Origin: Thelonectria olida
Lineage: Eukaryota; Ascomycota; Sordariomycetes; Hypocreales; Nectriaceae
Direction: 5' to 3'
Length of the DNA: 64,000 nucleotides
Assembly: GCA_020736575.1 (NCBI GenBank)
Contig: JAGPYM010000004.1
Span: 682,001 to 746,000, forward strand
The notes under the pieces are model-generated. The model made no database searches. It worked only from the letters and a program-made list of their open reading frames with translations, and was not told where the DNA came from. Below, in pieces: positions 47,530-58,781 of the stretch. Position 1 is the first letter of the stretch; the number at the start of each line of letters is the position of its first letter. The position numbers were made by a program, and so were the translations under genes.

Positions 47530-49843
47530 AACGGGTCGATGATATCTAATAGAGCATGTAATGAAGGATATGATGGATGGATATATAGGGCCGATACCTA
47601 ACTAGTGGGAGGAAATCTGTTTTCATTTTGCTTACTACGAAAAGAGCTTATGAAATAAGAAAGAGAACGCAAGGGCAATTTAGGAGTCTTCACAAGTCTA
47701 GACTATTCAATGGTGCATGGTATGGGCAAGGCCGCTATAGCTTAAGTAGGCTCATTGGTGAGTCAAACGGTGTTGTTCCCCACGTGAAAGCGATGGGGGC
47801 TACACTCACGATCTGTATCGGCAAGATATGGCGCATGCCTTTCCCTCCGAGACCCTTGTAGTTCCCCGCCTCGATCATCACCACTACACTACTGCACAAC
47901 ATCGATCAAGATAAAAGAGGCCTCCGCTGGCTCACTCTTCAGGGGACTCAACCCTTTGTGACGTAGGTGGTCCTAAACAGGTATTCCGCATCTCAGAAGT
48001 CGTCATGATGGAAAGCAACGCACATGTACAAAGTCAAGATGGTGCTCAGCCACCCTGTGATATCATTCATCGGTGTGGGTTTCTATTAAAACGGCTGCGA
48101 GCCCGAGATGAGACGCAAATGGGTAATCTCGCGTATTAGTGGTGAGATAGGTTGAATATATGTACGGAGTACTTACTAGAGCTTGCCGTAGTGTGCGAGC
48201 CCCTAGTGGTATTGGATTGGATTGAAGTACTCTTTGTATTTAGCCCATGTTTTTGCTTTTTCTTGATTTTAGCGCGGCAAAGACTTTTGGGACCTTCCTC
48301 TGTATACGTAGGTAGTTATCTATCTACTAGGTACCTAGTTAGTACGCAGATAGGTCGAAACTATCCATTCGTCCACGCACCCAGGTAGGTACGAATTGGT
48401 AGGTCAAGGAGATTTGGAGGTGGTGAAACGATACCTACCTACCCAAGCGGATTGCAGAAAAAATGGCACACACAACGAGGCTGACATAAATGCCGGAGTA
48501 TGCTACGTACATAATATCCTAGTAGGTGACCGCACTATTTTGTCTGCGACTCATCCCTGTGCCTCTTGGTGTGCCATTTTTTTGCGACCCGCTTGCTACC
48601 TAAGAAGCAGGTAGTCCTTACGCGCATACGTATGATACCTAGGTACGTAAGACTGCTCTTTCTATTGCTTTCCCAGTTATCTCTTTCCCCTCTCAACGCT
48701 GAGTCATCAGCAGCGGCACAGCTCATTAGTAGTAGGTAATGGATTGAAAATTCAATCATGCATTGTCGCGGCACGGAACACTGTCAATCCAAGAAACGCG
48801 GAATCAAGTCTGAATTGGTGCTTTGTTTTTCATCCCACAGCCTCTCCAACGCCTCTCACCCCTCACGTGGTCCATCCGAAGTTACCCGGATGGGGAGCTT
48901 TTTGGAGACGGGCGTGAGACTCCCCACACGGACGCAACCTCACCGAAGCGACGCGCCTCTCGCACCGAAAGCATCCCATCGAAAGACGGGGTTGATGCTT
49001 TCGATCCCCCATACCCTGCCCTATCCCAGCAATTGACGGGCTCCCTCCTCCGAAGCATGCAAATGCCGGGCCCTGTCTCGACTTTCTCAGGCCACAGGAG
49101 AAGCTCCCCGGGCCCCGACAAATGGAGACGAAGCAAAGAAAGCAAGACAAGCTCCAAGAAACCAAGCCTTTTAGCGCCTCGGCCGCATGCAGTCGTTCCC
49201 AAGGGTATCCATGGCTATCGTCGTCCATTCCCCGCACTTGGATAGTTAGCGGCCACAATGGCTTGACTCTCGCGGGCGCCATTGGACCGAAGTTACGAAG
49301 CTTGTGCCGCCAACTTACGCCAAGGAACGCTCCCCCTTCTGGGGCCCTCTCATGATGAGAGAGAGGCGAGACTAGGAGACCTTGGCATGCACACAGCCCC
49401 GAAGCTTGCTACTTGACTGACTGTCGTCGACTCTTTGCGTCTGCGCTCTGCAGACCATGCACCCACTCATGCGCCATGGAAGGCCTCGGTGTGCTTCAAT
49501 GTATTCGGCGGGGTTTGCCAAAAGGTTGTCTGGGCCCGGGCCTATCAGCTCATCGAGATAAACTCTCTCGTGACCTCTTGGCAGCAGAGATAGGCGGCAC
49601 CGTTTCGTGCCAGTAACATTGTGGCCGAGGTCGCGGTGGGATCGCCAAGACACCATGTTCGCTGTTGACGGGGCCCGTCCGATGATGTCTTGAATGCATC
49701 CCGCCATTCTGGGAACCCTGCCATCGCTCGCCCTCCATATAATAGTTAGCCCACCACCCCCGAATTTTCGCCCCGACCCCCTCCCCCGGCCTTCTCCTCG
49801 AGCCTCAGCCTTATCCACAGTGGCCTGGCCAACGACCGAAGAG
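47530..49843. other. Intergenic region before the K+ transporter
   Basis: 2.3 kb without a supported gene. The middle (48295-48740) is dense in TAGGTA/TACCTA words (separate entry). The part 48760-49840 has several chance frames of 90-160 codons on both strands and must contain the promoter of the transporter gene. Confidence 0.45.
48295..48740. repeat. Dispersed TAGGTA/TACCTA word cluster
   Basis: Many copies of TAGGTAG, its complement CTACCTA and the palindromic TAGGTACCTAG and TACCTAGGTA occur here (for example near 48310, 48330, 48382, 48433, 48595 and 48636). They are not in a perfect tandem array. Similar words occur sparsely in other intergenic parts (17085, 27446, 30158). Confidence 0.55.
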
Positions 49844-52311
49844 ATGGGATCCTCATACAATGAAAACTACGACCTACATGACACCACGCATATAGATCAG
49901 AGAGTTGCCAATGTCGACCAAGATGACGCCGCCTCCATTGCTCCGTCGGATCCGGACGCCCGCGACCTGCACGACCAGGTAAAGGCCCAACGAATCGAGC
50001 ACGAGGACTTGAATCGTGAGAATAAACAGGTATGTGGTCGTCTCCCTCGCGTTAATGTTGTATCTGGCATCTAATTTGCCTTCTCAAAATAGACGTACAA
50101 GGGATTCCTTCTCCTTTGGCTCGCATGGCAGAGCACCGGCGTTGTCTATGGTGACATTGGCACCAGTCCCCTCTATGTTTTCAGCTCGACCTTTTCAAAA
50201 CAACCTTCATGGGATGACCTCGTTGGAGCATTGTCCATCATTATATGGTCTCTCACTCTCATCGTCACCATAAAGTACTGCTTCATCGTGCTTTCAGCCG
50301 ACGATGACGGTCAGGGTGGCACCTTTGCCGTCTACTCGTTGCTGGCTCGTTATGCGAACATCGTCCGCACTGACCCAAACTATCCCGAGAGGATCATGAT
50401 TCGGCTGGAACGAGAGGTAGGCCATGACCTGCCTCCCGCTGGGAGGATAGTCCGAGATTTCCTTGAGAAAAGTACAGCTTCACAAGTCATCCTCCAGATT
50501 GTCGGTGTGCTCGGCGTTTCCATGGTTGTTGCCGACAGCGTTCTCACCCCGGCTCAATCAGTCTTGGGCGCCGTACAGGGGATTCAAGTTGTTCGACCCG
50601 ATTTGGGGAGAAATGCTATTGTCGGCATATCGTGCGGTATCTTGGTCCTTCTATTCCTGCTCCAACACCTCGGCACCTCCAAGATTGGCACCTCTTTCGC
50701 CCCGATCGTTGTCGTCTGGCTCATTTACAACCTGGTCATAGGCATCTACAACCTAGTTCTATACGACCATACGGTGCTCAAGGCATTCAGCCCTCATTAC
50801 GCCTTCCTCTATCTCATACGGACCGGTACAGAAGGTTGGAAATCACTGGGGGGGCTTTTACTGGCTTTTACAGGAGTTGAGTCGCTTTTCGCCGATCTGG
50901 GAGCATTTGGCCAGCGAGCTATCCAAATCTCCTGGCTTTGTTTGGCTTTCCCCTGTCTTCTCATCACTTATGCCGGCCAAGCTGCGTATATTTCTCAGGA
51001 TGATGAGGACGCCTTCACCAACCCGTTCTTCCGAACCTTGCCCGGCGGAACTTTCTACTTCAGTCTCGTCATCGCCACTTTGGCCGCCATTGTTGCTAGC
51101 CAGGCTCTGATCACGAGTTCTTTCCAGCTCATTTCTCAACTGATGAGGCTAAGCTACTTCCCACACATCAAGGTTGTCCATACAAGCCGCCGATTCCACG
51201 ACCAGATCTACATGCCTTTTGCCAACTGGCTGTTGATGATTGGAACCGTTATTGTTACTGCTGTGTACAACAATGTAAGTGGGATGATGACTGTTATTGT
51301 GATACGATCCTAACACGCTTTCTGCAGACAACGAGTCTTGGCCATGCTTATGGAGCCTGCGTCATCATTGTCACCTTCATCACAACTTGCTTGGTGTCCC
51401 TGGTAGCGCTCATCATTTGGCGCATCCCTTCACCGATTGTTTTATTCGTATTTTTGATCTTCATACTACTGGATGGCGTGTATCTGTCTGCAGCCTTGAA
51501 CAAAGTTCCGGATGGAGGCTGGTTTGCCATCGTGTTGTCATTCATCCTGTCAACCATTTTCATCCTCTGGAGATGGGGTAAGGAGCAACAATGGAAAGCC
51601 GAGGTGAAGGATACAATCCCGCCATCCGAGTTTCTTTATATGTCTCGCAACAACTCCATTGCCAGAAGCGGGAGTGACAGTGGTAGCCCGGTCGGGCTGA
51701 GGCTTCGTCCCGAGTTTGGAGGTGGGAATATCTCAACTGTCCCGGGACTCGGTGTCTTCTTCGACAAAGTTGGCGGTATCGGCGACGACCACATCCCGAA
51801 GGTGTTTACGCAGTTTGTCCGGAAGTTCCAGACAAGGCCGCAGGTCGTCGTCTTCTTCCACATGCGGTCCCTATCACAACCGACTGTGGCCCTTGGGGAC
51901 CGCTTCGTCATCAACAGGGTCACAAACAAAATCCATTCGTGCTACCGCATCACCCTACGGCACGGCTATATGGATGATGTCCTTACACCAAATCTAGCAC
52001 ATAGAATTGAGGCGGAACTCACCGGATTTATCACTCGAGGCAACCCAGCAGCGCATCCGGACCTTCTACCTCCTGACGAACGCTATGAGCTCGAGGCTCT
52101 TCGTGCTGCACAAGAAGCTCAGACAGTATATCTTATGGGAAAACAGACGATGCGAGTGGAAAAGGGTAAGGAACGAACCATCAGGAATCTCATTCGACGG
52201 GGGGCCTTGGAATGTTTCTTGTGGATTCGCGAGAATACGCGGACAAAGCTGGCAAACTTGGACATTGATCCGGATGACATGGTTGAGGTGGGCTTTGTAA
52301 AAGAAATATAA
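49844..52311 (+). CDS. hak1: HAK/KUP-type potassium transporter
   Basis: Exons 49844-50029, 50093-51274 and 51328-52311 give 783 residues; the introns are 63 and 53 nt. An in-frame ATG 150 nt upstream (49694) would add 50 Pro-rich residues. I prefer 49844 because the shorter head, MGSSYNENYDLHD, is acidic like other fungal HAK N-termini. About twelve transmembrane helices span roughly residues 70-500, opening with the family hallmark GVVYGDIGTSPLYVFSS. Other conserved parts are SADDDGQGGTFAVYSLL, DSVLTPAQSVLGAVQGI, TGVESLFADLGAFG, and ITYAGQAAY with NPFF. A long cytosolic C-terminal tail follows (SEFLYMSRNN, VPGLGVFFDK). The family carries high-affinity K+ uptake at the plasma membrane, usually proton-driven and induced by K+ starvation. 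That is family knowledge and no regulatory site is visible. Confidence 0.95.
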
Positions 52312-52920
52312 CGGCATAGGAAGGACGGGGGTACAAGGACATATTGCACAAATTGGAGTTTTGGGATATTTTTTACAACGGGATCAGGCGCCTGGGTTTG
52401 GGAAACTGGAAGTAAGGAAAGGGCGGGTATCTATGAGTCTACGACATATTGACGAAAACAGACGCCCTTGGTCTGGTCTCGACACTGGGATCTTTGAATT
52501 TGTAGCTATAGCGAGGTCAGACAAAACTAAAAGTTAATCAAACAGATGGATAATACAAACCGATGGATAATACAAACCGATGGGCTTCATGTGTCTCTCT
52601 CTTGGTGTTGATCATATGGATTTAGAATCAGGATCTGTCTCTCTGCATGAAAAAGATCTGATGTCTCGGATAGTGTGGAACTTGGTTCGTTACGCCGTGG
52701 TATGTTTCCCGCGACTGGCGATCAATGTGTCTCAAATGAGTGCGAAATGGTGCAAGGCTGCTTTCTGTGCTTCAAATAGCAGCAATCAGAGTGGTACTAC
52801 ATCTAAATACTAAGATTTTGAGTGCATGTCTAATAAAGCCTGTAATTCCTGGCGTTTTGGGGGATTTATGCAAAGGGCAGTCGATACTCATCAACAACAA
52901 CATGTCCAACTATGCTCGAT
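52312..52920. other. Convergent 3' region, K+ transporter / MFS
   Basis: 609 nt, AT-rich, with direct repeats of a 19-nt unit (GGATAATACAAACCGATGG) at about 52545-52582. No gene is seen. Confidence 0.5.
52545..52582. repeat. Short tandem direct repeat (19 nt x2)
   Basis: The unit GATGGATAATACAAACC occurs twice back to back, with a third partial ATGG copy. It looks like a local duplication in the 3' flank of the K+ transporter gene. Confidence 0.75.
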
Positions 52921-54750
52921 TTACCAATTGAAATTCTCTCTCTTGCGGATACGGCCGCCAAACTTGTAAATCAGGGCCGGAATGGGGATGAGCCCAATGG
53001 CAATGAAGCCCAACAGGGAGTTTCCCCAGCCAACACCAAGGGCGTCGTACATCTGAGGGCCCGCCAGAGGCAGGAAGGCCGCGACGACGCTACGCATGAC
53101 AGAAAATGCAGCCAGGGCACTGGCGGCGTACTGGGAATAGGCGTCAACCAAGTAGGCTTGGATGGGCAGCCAGATACCAACGATGCCCAGACCAAAGGGA
53201 ATCAGACCAATGACGGGCACGATCCAGTGGACGGCCTTGTCGGCGGACCATCCATACCAGAAGAAAGTTATGGGCAGCAAGAACGCAAAGTAGATGCAAT
53301 CCGGCAAGCGCATCTCAGGCTCGTAGACACCGCCGTTGGCCTTTGTCATGCGCACGACAGTCTTGTCGGACATGGTGGAGAAGATGCCTAGGCCAACCAT
53401 GTAGCCGATGAGCAGCGTCAGGTAGACGATGCCTGTGATGCCAATAGACCAGCCATAGCTGCCCTGGAAGACGATGGGGATGGTGTTGAAGAGTAGGTAC
53501 AGACATCCATAGGCAAAGGCAATGTACAGCGAGACGGCAAAGACGATGGGAGAACCGAAGAGAAGACGGATTGGTCGTGTGAGACCGTTGAAGATGATGC
53601 GGCGGCGCGGGAGCACAGGGGCCGTCGGGTCGACGTAGCAACTCCGGAGCTCGGGACGGTTGAGTTCCTTGCGGAGACGGTCCGTCTTCTGTCTTATGAG
53701 GACCTGGTGGTTTGTCTCGCGGTTTAGGAAGACCATGGCGCAAACGACAATGGTGGCCGGGATGAAAGTGATCCAGTTCACCCAGCGCCAACCGATTGTC
53801 TCAGCCACAAAGCCTCCAATGACGGGAGCGCACGAAGGACCAAACATGGGACCGAGCATCCAAATGGTCATAGCCCGGCCGCGCTCACTGACAGGGAACA
53901 GGTCGGCGATGATAGCGCCGCCAATAGTCTGGCAGGCAGATCCTCCAAGGCCACACATGAAGCGGAAGAAGACAAGGGTGCTGAGCGTGGGAGCCAGGGC
54001 ACAGCCAATGAGCCAAGCGCAGAAGAATGCGTTTGCCGTGGTAATGATGATGTTGCGGCCATAGATCTCAGAGAGCGGCGAGAGAAACAAGGGACCAACG
54101 GCGTAGCCAAGAAGAAAGATGCTGACGGGCATGGATGCCATAGTCACGCTCTTCTCGCTAAAGTCTTTGGCGACGTAGGCAATAGCCGGGGCAAGAATAG
54201 AGGAAGCAAAGGGCGTCATGAAAGTAATGGCGGACAGCAGACTCGTGATGAACCACTTGCGAGACTGGGGGAAGTTGAGAGGGTGCTCTGGGTCGTGCTG
54301 AGATTCCCACCCGACGACGCCATTTTCCAGGTCCATGACGGGGATTACGGGCGGAGGCAGTTTCTCCTTTGTCTTTGACTTGGAGAGGCGGCTGAGGATG
54401 CTGCGATGCGTCTTGCGGCCGGCGTTTGTTTTGCGAGTGTCGACACGTCCAATCTCCACGTTGTTTTCCTGGAGTCAAGATTAGCACTTGTAGGATAACT
54501 TATCTCGTGTGGAGAAGTCAAGTCGAGTTCATTCATGATTTACCTCTTGAACCTCGATATCAAAATCCTCATCTTGCGACTCGCTGCCTTGGCCCTTCTC
54601 TTGGCTATTGATGATGTCGTCCATTTTCTTCTCAGAACGAATAGGCCTTGGCTCAACAGCGGTTTCTTTGTCTCCCACTATGGTGTTTGCGTCGGTTTCC
54701 TCACCAGGAGGATGACCAGGGGCCTTTTCGTCGTCACTGGTCGGAGCCAT
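52921..54750 (-). CDS. MFS transporter (DHA1-type drug/polyamine efflux family)
   Basis: Exons 54750-54544 and 54468-52921 (minus strand) give 584 residues; the intron is 75 nt (GTAAAT donor, GCTAATC branch, CCAG acceptor). The first 125 or so residues are a hydrophilic, acidic-then-basic cytosolic head ending at DPEHPLNFPQSRKW, the junction typical of fungal DHA1 transporters. Twelve transmembrane helices follow. The motif-A loop reads LSPLSEIYGRN, and PMFGPSCAPVIGGF is the motif-C antiporter signature. The closest named relatives by pattern are fungal Flu1/Tpo1/CaMDR-type exporters, so drug:H+ antiport at the plasma membrane is likely, but the substrate is unknown. It is head to head with ALG7 across 1.8 kb. 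Confidence 0.88.
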
Positions 54751-55040
54751 TGTGACAAGTCGAGATGGTTGAGTGATGGTGAGGACGAAGGTTGGGGAAC
54801 TTTAGCCCGACACCACCCAGCGGGAATCAAAGGGATTAAAAGGACGAATGCCACCAGCTAAGGAAAATTCCCGAGGTTGCGGGTGTGTGTGCGAGATCAA
54901 CGTCGAGATGGGGGGGGGTAACCGGGTTTCGGCACGCGGGAGGGTATTAAATCATTTGGAATGGGGGGGCTCTTCTTCCTCGGAGACACAACCAACACCA
55001 CAAGAAAGTTGAAAGGGACGAGAATTGGCCGAGAGAAGGA

Positions 55041-55062
55041 AGAAAAGAAAAGAAAAGAAAAG
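55041..55062. repeat. (AGAAA)4 pentanucleotide repeat
   Basis: Four perfect AGAAA units inside a purine-rich stretch upstream of the MFS gene. Confidence 0.9.
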
Positions 55063-55224
55063 GAATACAAGAAGAAGCGTGAAAGGAGCCAAACCCTTGC
55101 GGCAAACAGAACGAAGACGGGCCGTCATTGGTTGACTCTATGTAGTTGGGCAGATGATTTCGGGAAACACAAGTCCATCAACAATAACAACTACTACCTA
55201 CTTAGTTAGCAAGCTGCACTGAAA

Positions 55225-55248
55225 CTGCAACTGCAACTGCAACTGCAA
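55225..55248. repeat. (CTGCAA)4 hexanucleotide repeat
   Basis: Four perfect CTGCAA units; a simple repeat in non-coding DNA. Confidence 0.9.
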
Positions 55249-56463
55249 AGCCCATGCATATAGCCTTCGAATCTTCTCTCCGCTTGGAGTATTAGACACG
55301 GGAACGGACCGATGTGACATTATCTCCACTATCTCCGGCTGGATATGAGTGGATATAGCATGGGTTTGCCCTTTTTGCTCGTTGAATTGCACCCAACAAG
55401 ACGCCCCCAGTCCGTCAAGAGCAGAGTGAGGGGTGGAAGGGATCCACGCACTTGTTCATCGCAAGGCACATGGAATGCATATTAATGCATCTTGATCCTC
55501 GTCCGTGAGCCGTCGGGCGCAGCAGAGCCGGTGAGTTTTCTCTCCTTCATGGAATCGTACTTGATAAACCCCAAGGCAAGTAGCATATTCGTATGGACCT
55601 CGGCGGAATGCCACGATGTAGAACCCGTAACTATGAGTTCGTCCTAGGAAGTAGCCAGTCGATTGATTTGTCAAAAGGTCAGAAGACGCCTCGACTGTCG
55701 ATCATCTGTAGCCACCATGCAGGTTGTAGCTTGAGCTGACATGATGGAACGAGAGACATGGATGGATGCTGACGCAGTGCCAGGGACTCGGCCGTAATTG
55801 GGGGGCGACTAAAGTTAGTTGGTCTCGCATCCCACCTTCGGTCCAACCGTCCTACACGTAAGAGATCATCGTGGGAAGCCATGTAACGATTCGCTGGCTC
55901 ATGCTGCAAGAAAGCATGGAATGATTCCGTCCCAGGCCACCAAACACAATCATGGCCCATGTATGGTTGTTTGCAGATTGCGAATGCGGTTTCGGATGCG
56001 GCTACGGACGTTGGTCGCTGGTGTAACGGCAATTGGCCGTCTGAGCCGCGATTGCCTGCTTCTAGACATGGGGTCCGAGCACGACACGGCAATGGCGAGT
56101 AAATGAGATCTGTCTCGTTCGGAAAGCAACTGAAGGTGAATCTTGGGAGAATCAAATGCATTTCAGTGGAGGTTTGGAAGTTGTCGCAACCTCCATCCTG
56201 GCACCTTCCTATCCATGCTTCAAGTGCCGAAGCTAGCACGTGCTTCCACCACACGCCCTCCACATCCCGAGCTTCCGGCTTCTCATCCAACAACGTGTCA
56301 CCAAATTATTCTTCGAGCATCCCAACCTTCAAACGACCCAGTCAACGACGTCTTCGTCACGCAGGGCGAGACTCTTCCTCCAGCTCCTGTCGCTCCTTTC
56401 GCCCAAGTCGCACAAGCCACGCTACCGTCGTCATCATTCCTCCGCCATCGCTATCTATTCACG

Positions 56464-56484
56464 ATGCATCATTGCGCCAACTAA
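56464..56484 (+). promoter_or_regulatory. Short upstream ORF in the ALG7 leader
   Basis: An ATG at 56464 opens a six-codon frame (MHHCAN) that stops at 56484, 46 nt before the ALG7 start. If transcription starts upstream of it, ribosomes must scan past or reinitiate. The transcript start is not known. Confidence 0.4.
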
Positions 56485-56530
56485 ACCACCAAACTAATTT
56501 CGAACTTCCGAAGCCACACCCGCCGTCATC

Positions 56531-58000
56531 ATGACACCCTCGTCGTCAACCGAGCTTTCCCAAACCGAATTCCTCACCCTCCTCTCTCTCTCCTCCGCCT
56601 CCCTCTCCGTGCTCGCAAACACTTTTAAGGGAGATGGCGAACCCCTCATCGCCTCGCTTTCCCTCTCCATCCTCGCCTTTTCTCTCTCCTACTACATGAT
56701 CCGCCGCCTCGGGCCCACTTTCATGCGCGCTGGCTTTCGCGGTCGTGATATGAGCAAGGTCCATCGTCCCGAAATCCCAGAGTGCATGGGCGCTATTTGC
56801 GCCGTCGTCTACCTCATCACCGTTATTATCTTTATCCCCTTCCCCTTCTACAAGGACATCGTTGCCGCAACTAGTGGTGGTGGAAACCGCGATGTCGTCG
56901 TCGAGCTAGGACGGGTTAACGAGGGCCGCTTCCTCCACCGATTCCCCCACAACAAGGTATGACAGATACAACTCACTTCGCTTGGTTCAAGTCTAACCAA
57001 TCGCTTCTCCTCTCTCCAGCTTGCCTCGTATCTGAGCGCCATAATATCGCTTCAGACCATTACACTCCTCGGTATTGGCGACGACCTCTTCGACATCCGC
57101 TGGCGTCACAAGTGGTGGATTCCCGGCCTCGCCTCAATCCCACTACTCGTCATTTACTTTGTCGACTTCGACGTCACCTCCATTGTCATACCCGTCCAAC
57201 TCCAGCCTTACCTCGGTGAGCTCTTTGATGTCGGCGCTCTTTACTACGTTTACATGGCCTGCGTCGCCATGTTCTGCCCCCAAAGCATCAACATGCTTGC
57301 GGGCATCAACGGCATTGAGGTTTCTCAATGCATCGCCATCGCTCTCCTTCTAGCGTTTAACGATTGCCTCTACCTCTTCACCCCATACCCTCATCCAGCC
57401 ACCGACTCTCATCTCTTCTCGCTGTACCTGCTCCTCCCCTGGATCGGTGTATCATGCGCCTTGCTTTATCACAATTGGTTCCCTGCCAAAGTCTTCGTTG
57501 GCGATACGTACTGCTACTTCTCGGGCATGGTATTCGCTGTGGTTGGTATCCTAGGCCACTTCTCCAAAACCCTCGGCCTCCTCCTCGTACCTCAAATGTT
57601 CAACTTCCTCTACTCCTGCCCCCAGATCTTCGGCCTCATCCCCTGCCCGCGTCATCGTCTCCCCAAATTCAACGCCCGCACCGGTCTTCTCGAACCGTCC
57701 GTCACTCCTTGGTCTGCCGAACGTCAGCCGCACCCAATAGTTGGTCGCGGTCTACTCCTTCTCGACAAACTCCGTCTTCTCAATGTTAAACTGGACGAAG
57801 AAGGCCGCTTCGTTGAGACCAGCAACCTAACCATCCTCAATCTTTGGCTCGTTTGGCGTGGGCCCCTGCGCGAGGATCGTCTTACTCTGGAGGTTACGCT
57901 TTTACAGCTCGTCGCTGGCCTGTTTGGCTTGTTTGTCCGCCATCGCCTCGCTCTATTGGTATTTAAGGAAGACAATTGGAGCATTGTGCGCTTCGGATAA
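56531..58000 (+). CDS. alg7: UDP-GlcNAc:dolichyl-phosphate GlcNAc-1-P transferase
   Basis: Exons 56531-56956 and 57020-58000 give 468 residues; the intron is 63 nt (GTATGA ... CTCTCCAG). This ER membrane enzyme makes dolichyl-PP-GlcNAc, the first step of N-glycan precursor synthesis and the target of tunicamycin. About ten transmembrane helices are present. Conserved segments are GRDMSKVHRPEIPECMG (cytosolic loop), LGIGDDLFDIRWRHKWWIP with the metal-binding Asp pair, INMLAGINGIEVSQ, FNDCLY, and PAKVFVGDTYCYFSGM. The C-terminus LPKFNARTGLLEPS has the loop shared with human DPAGT1. A short uORF sits in the leader. Confidence 0.97.
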
Positions 58001-58781
58001 GATGCCAGGTCCTAATGGGAAAGAATGGCATGTACAATAGAAAAAGAACCGCGAGAGGTGTGGTACCTCAAGGTAGAGGAGGTGGCATAGCAGCTGATTG
58101 AAATGATACCCTTAGCATAGTTAGTCGAGGACGGTTTTGTTTCTCGTCAATTATTTCTTCACACGAATCAGTTTAAGTAGCGAGTACTGAGTGATAATAA
58201 AAGAATGCCAAAGGCATCCAGTAGAGATTCTCCATTTTCATCTTCTCGATCCGTCCTACATAGACCTCCTTATGCCTATAGTGAAGAAGAGAAGTCGATC
58301 GTGCCTAGAAATACAGAAGAAGTGCCAAAACCAGGCCCGTCGGAGAGGGGGCGTCATCTCCCTTCCAGTCCTATATCCCACAATCCATAACCCATCCTCT
58401 GTCTGAGGTAAAGTCGGCATAAAAACATTGAGCTAAACCTCTTCAATCCGTTGACCACATACGTGAACTTCCATGGAGCCAGAATCGAACTGACCAAGCC
58501 AGAGCCCAGTAAATCCAGGAACGAAATCAGATACGACATGGCGAGATTCGTGACCGATTGATCTCTTCGCATGCGCAAGATCCGCCCATCCCGATACCCA
58601 TATAGATAATTCCGTGCACATCTCCAAACGCCATGAGAAACGGGGCTGTCCGACATACCAGCCACTTTATGAGAAGAGCAGAACTCCGGGCTTTTGAATC
58701 CACCCAGCCGCATAATACCGAGAAGAATAACAAAGAAAAAGACTAAATCAACGCAAATATACGTACAAACGACTCGTACAG
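58001..58781. other. Convergent 3' region, ALG7 / Set3-like
   Basis: 781 nt between facing stop codons. It is AT-rich near 58130-58200. Chance frames only. Confidence 0.5.

Larger units (their letters stand above)
54751..56530. promoter_or_regulatory. Divergent intergenic region, MFS / ALG7
   Basis: 1.78 kb holding both promoters. It contains a G9 run near 54910, an (AGAAA)4 repeat at 55041-55062 and a (CTGCAA)4 repeat at 55225-55248. The last 300 nt before the ALG7 start are C/T-rich leader-like sequence. A minus-strand frame of about 200 codons at 55679-56293 is not recognisable. Confidence 0.5.

Noticed and set aside
55679..56293. Roughly 200-codon minus-strand frame between MFS and ALG7
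   Set aside because: Starts only with a non-ATG codon, is not recognisable, and overlaps ALG7 promoter/leader sequence.
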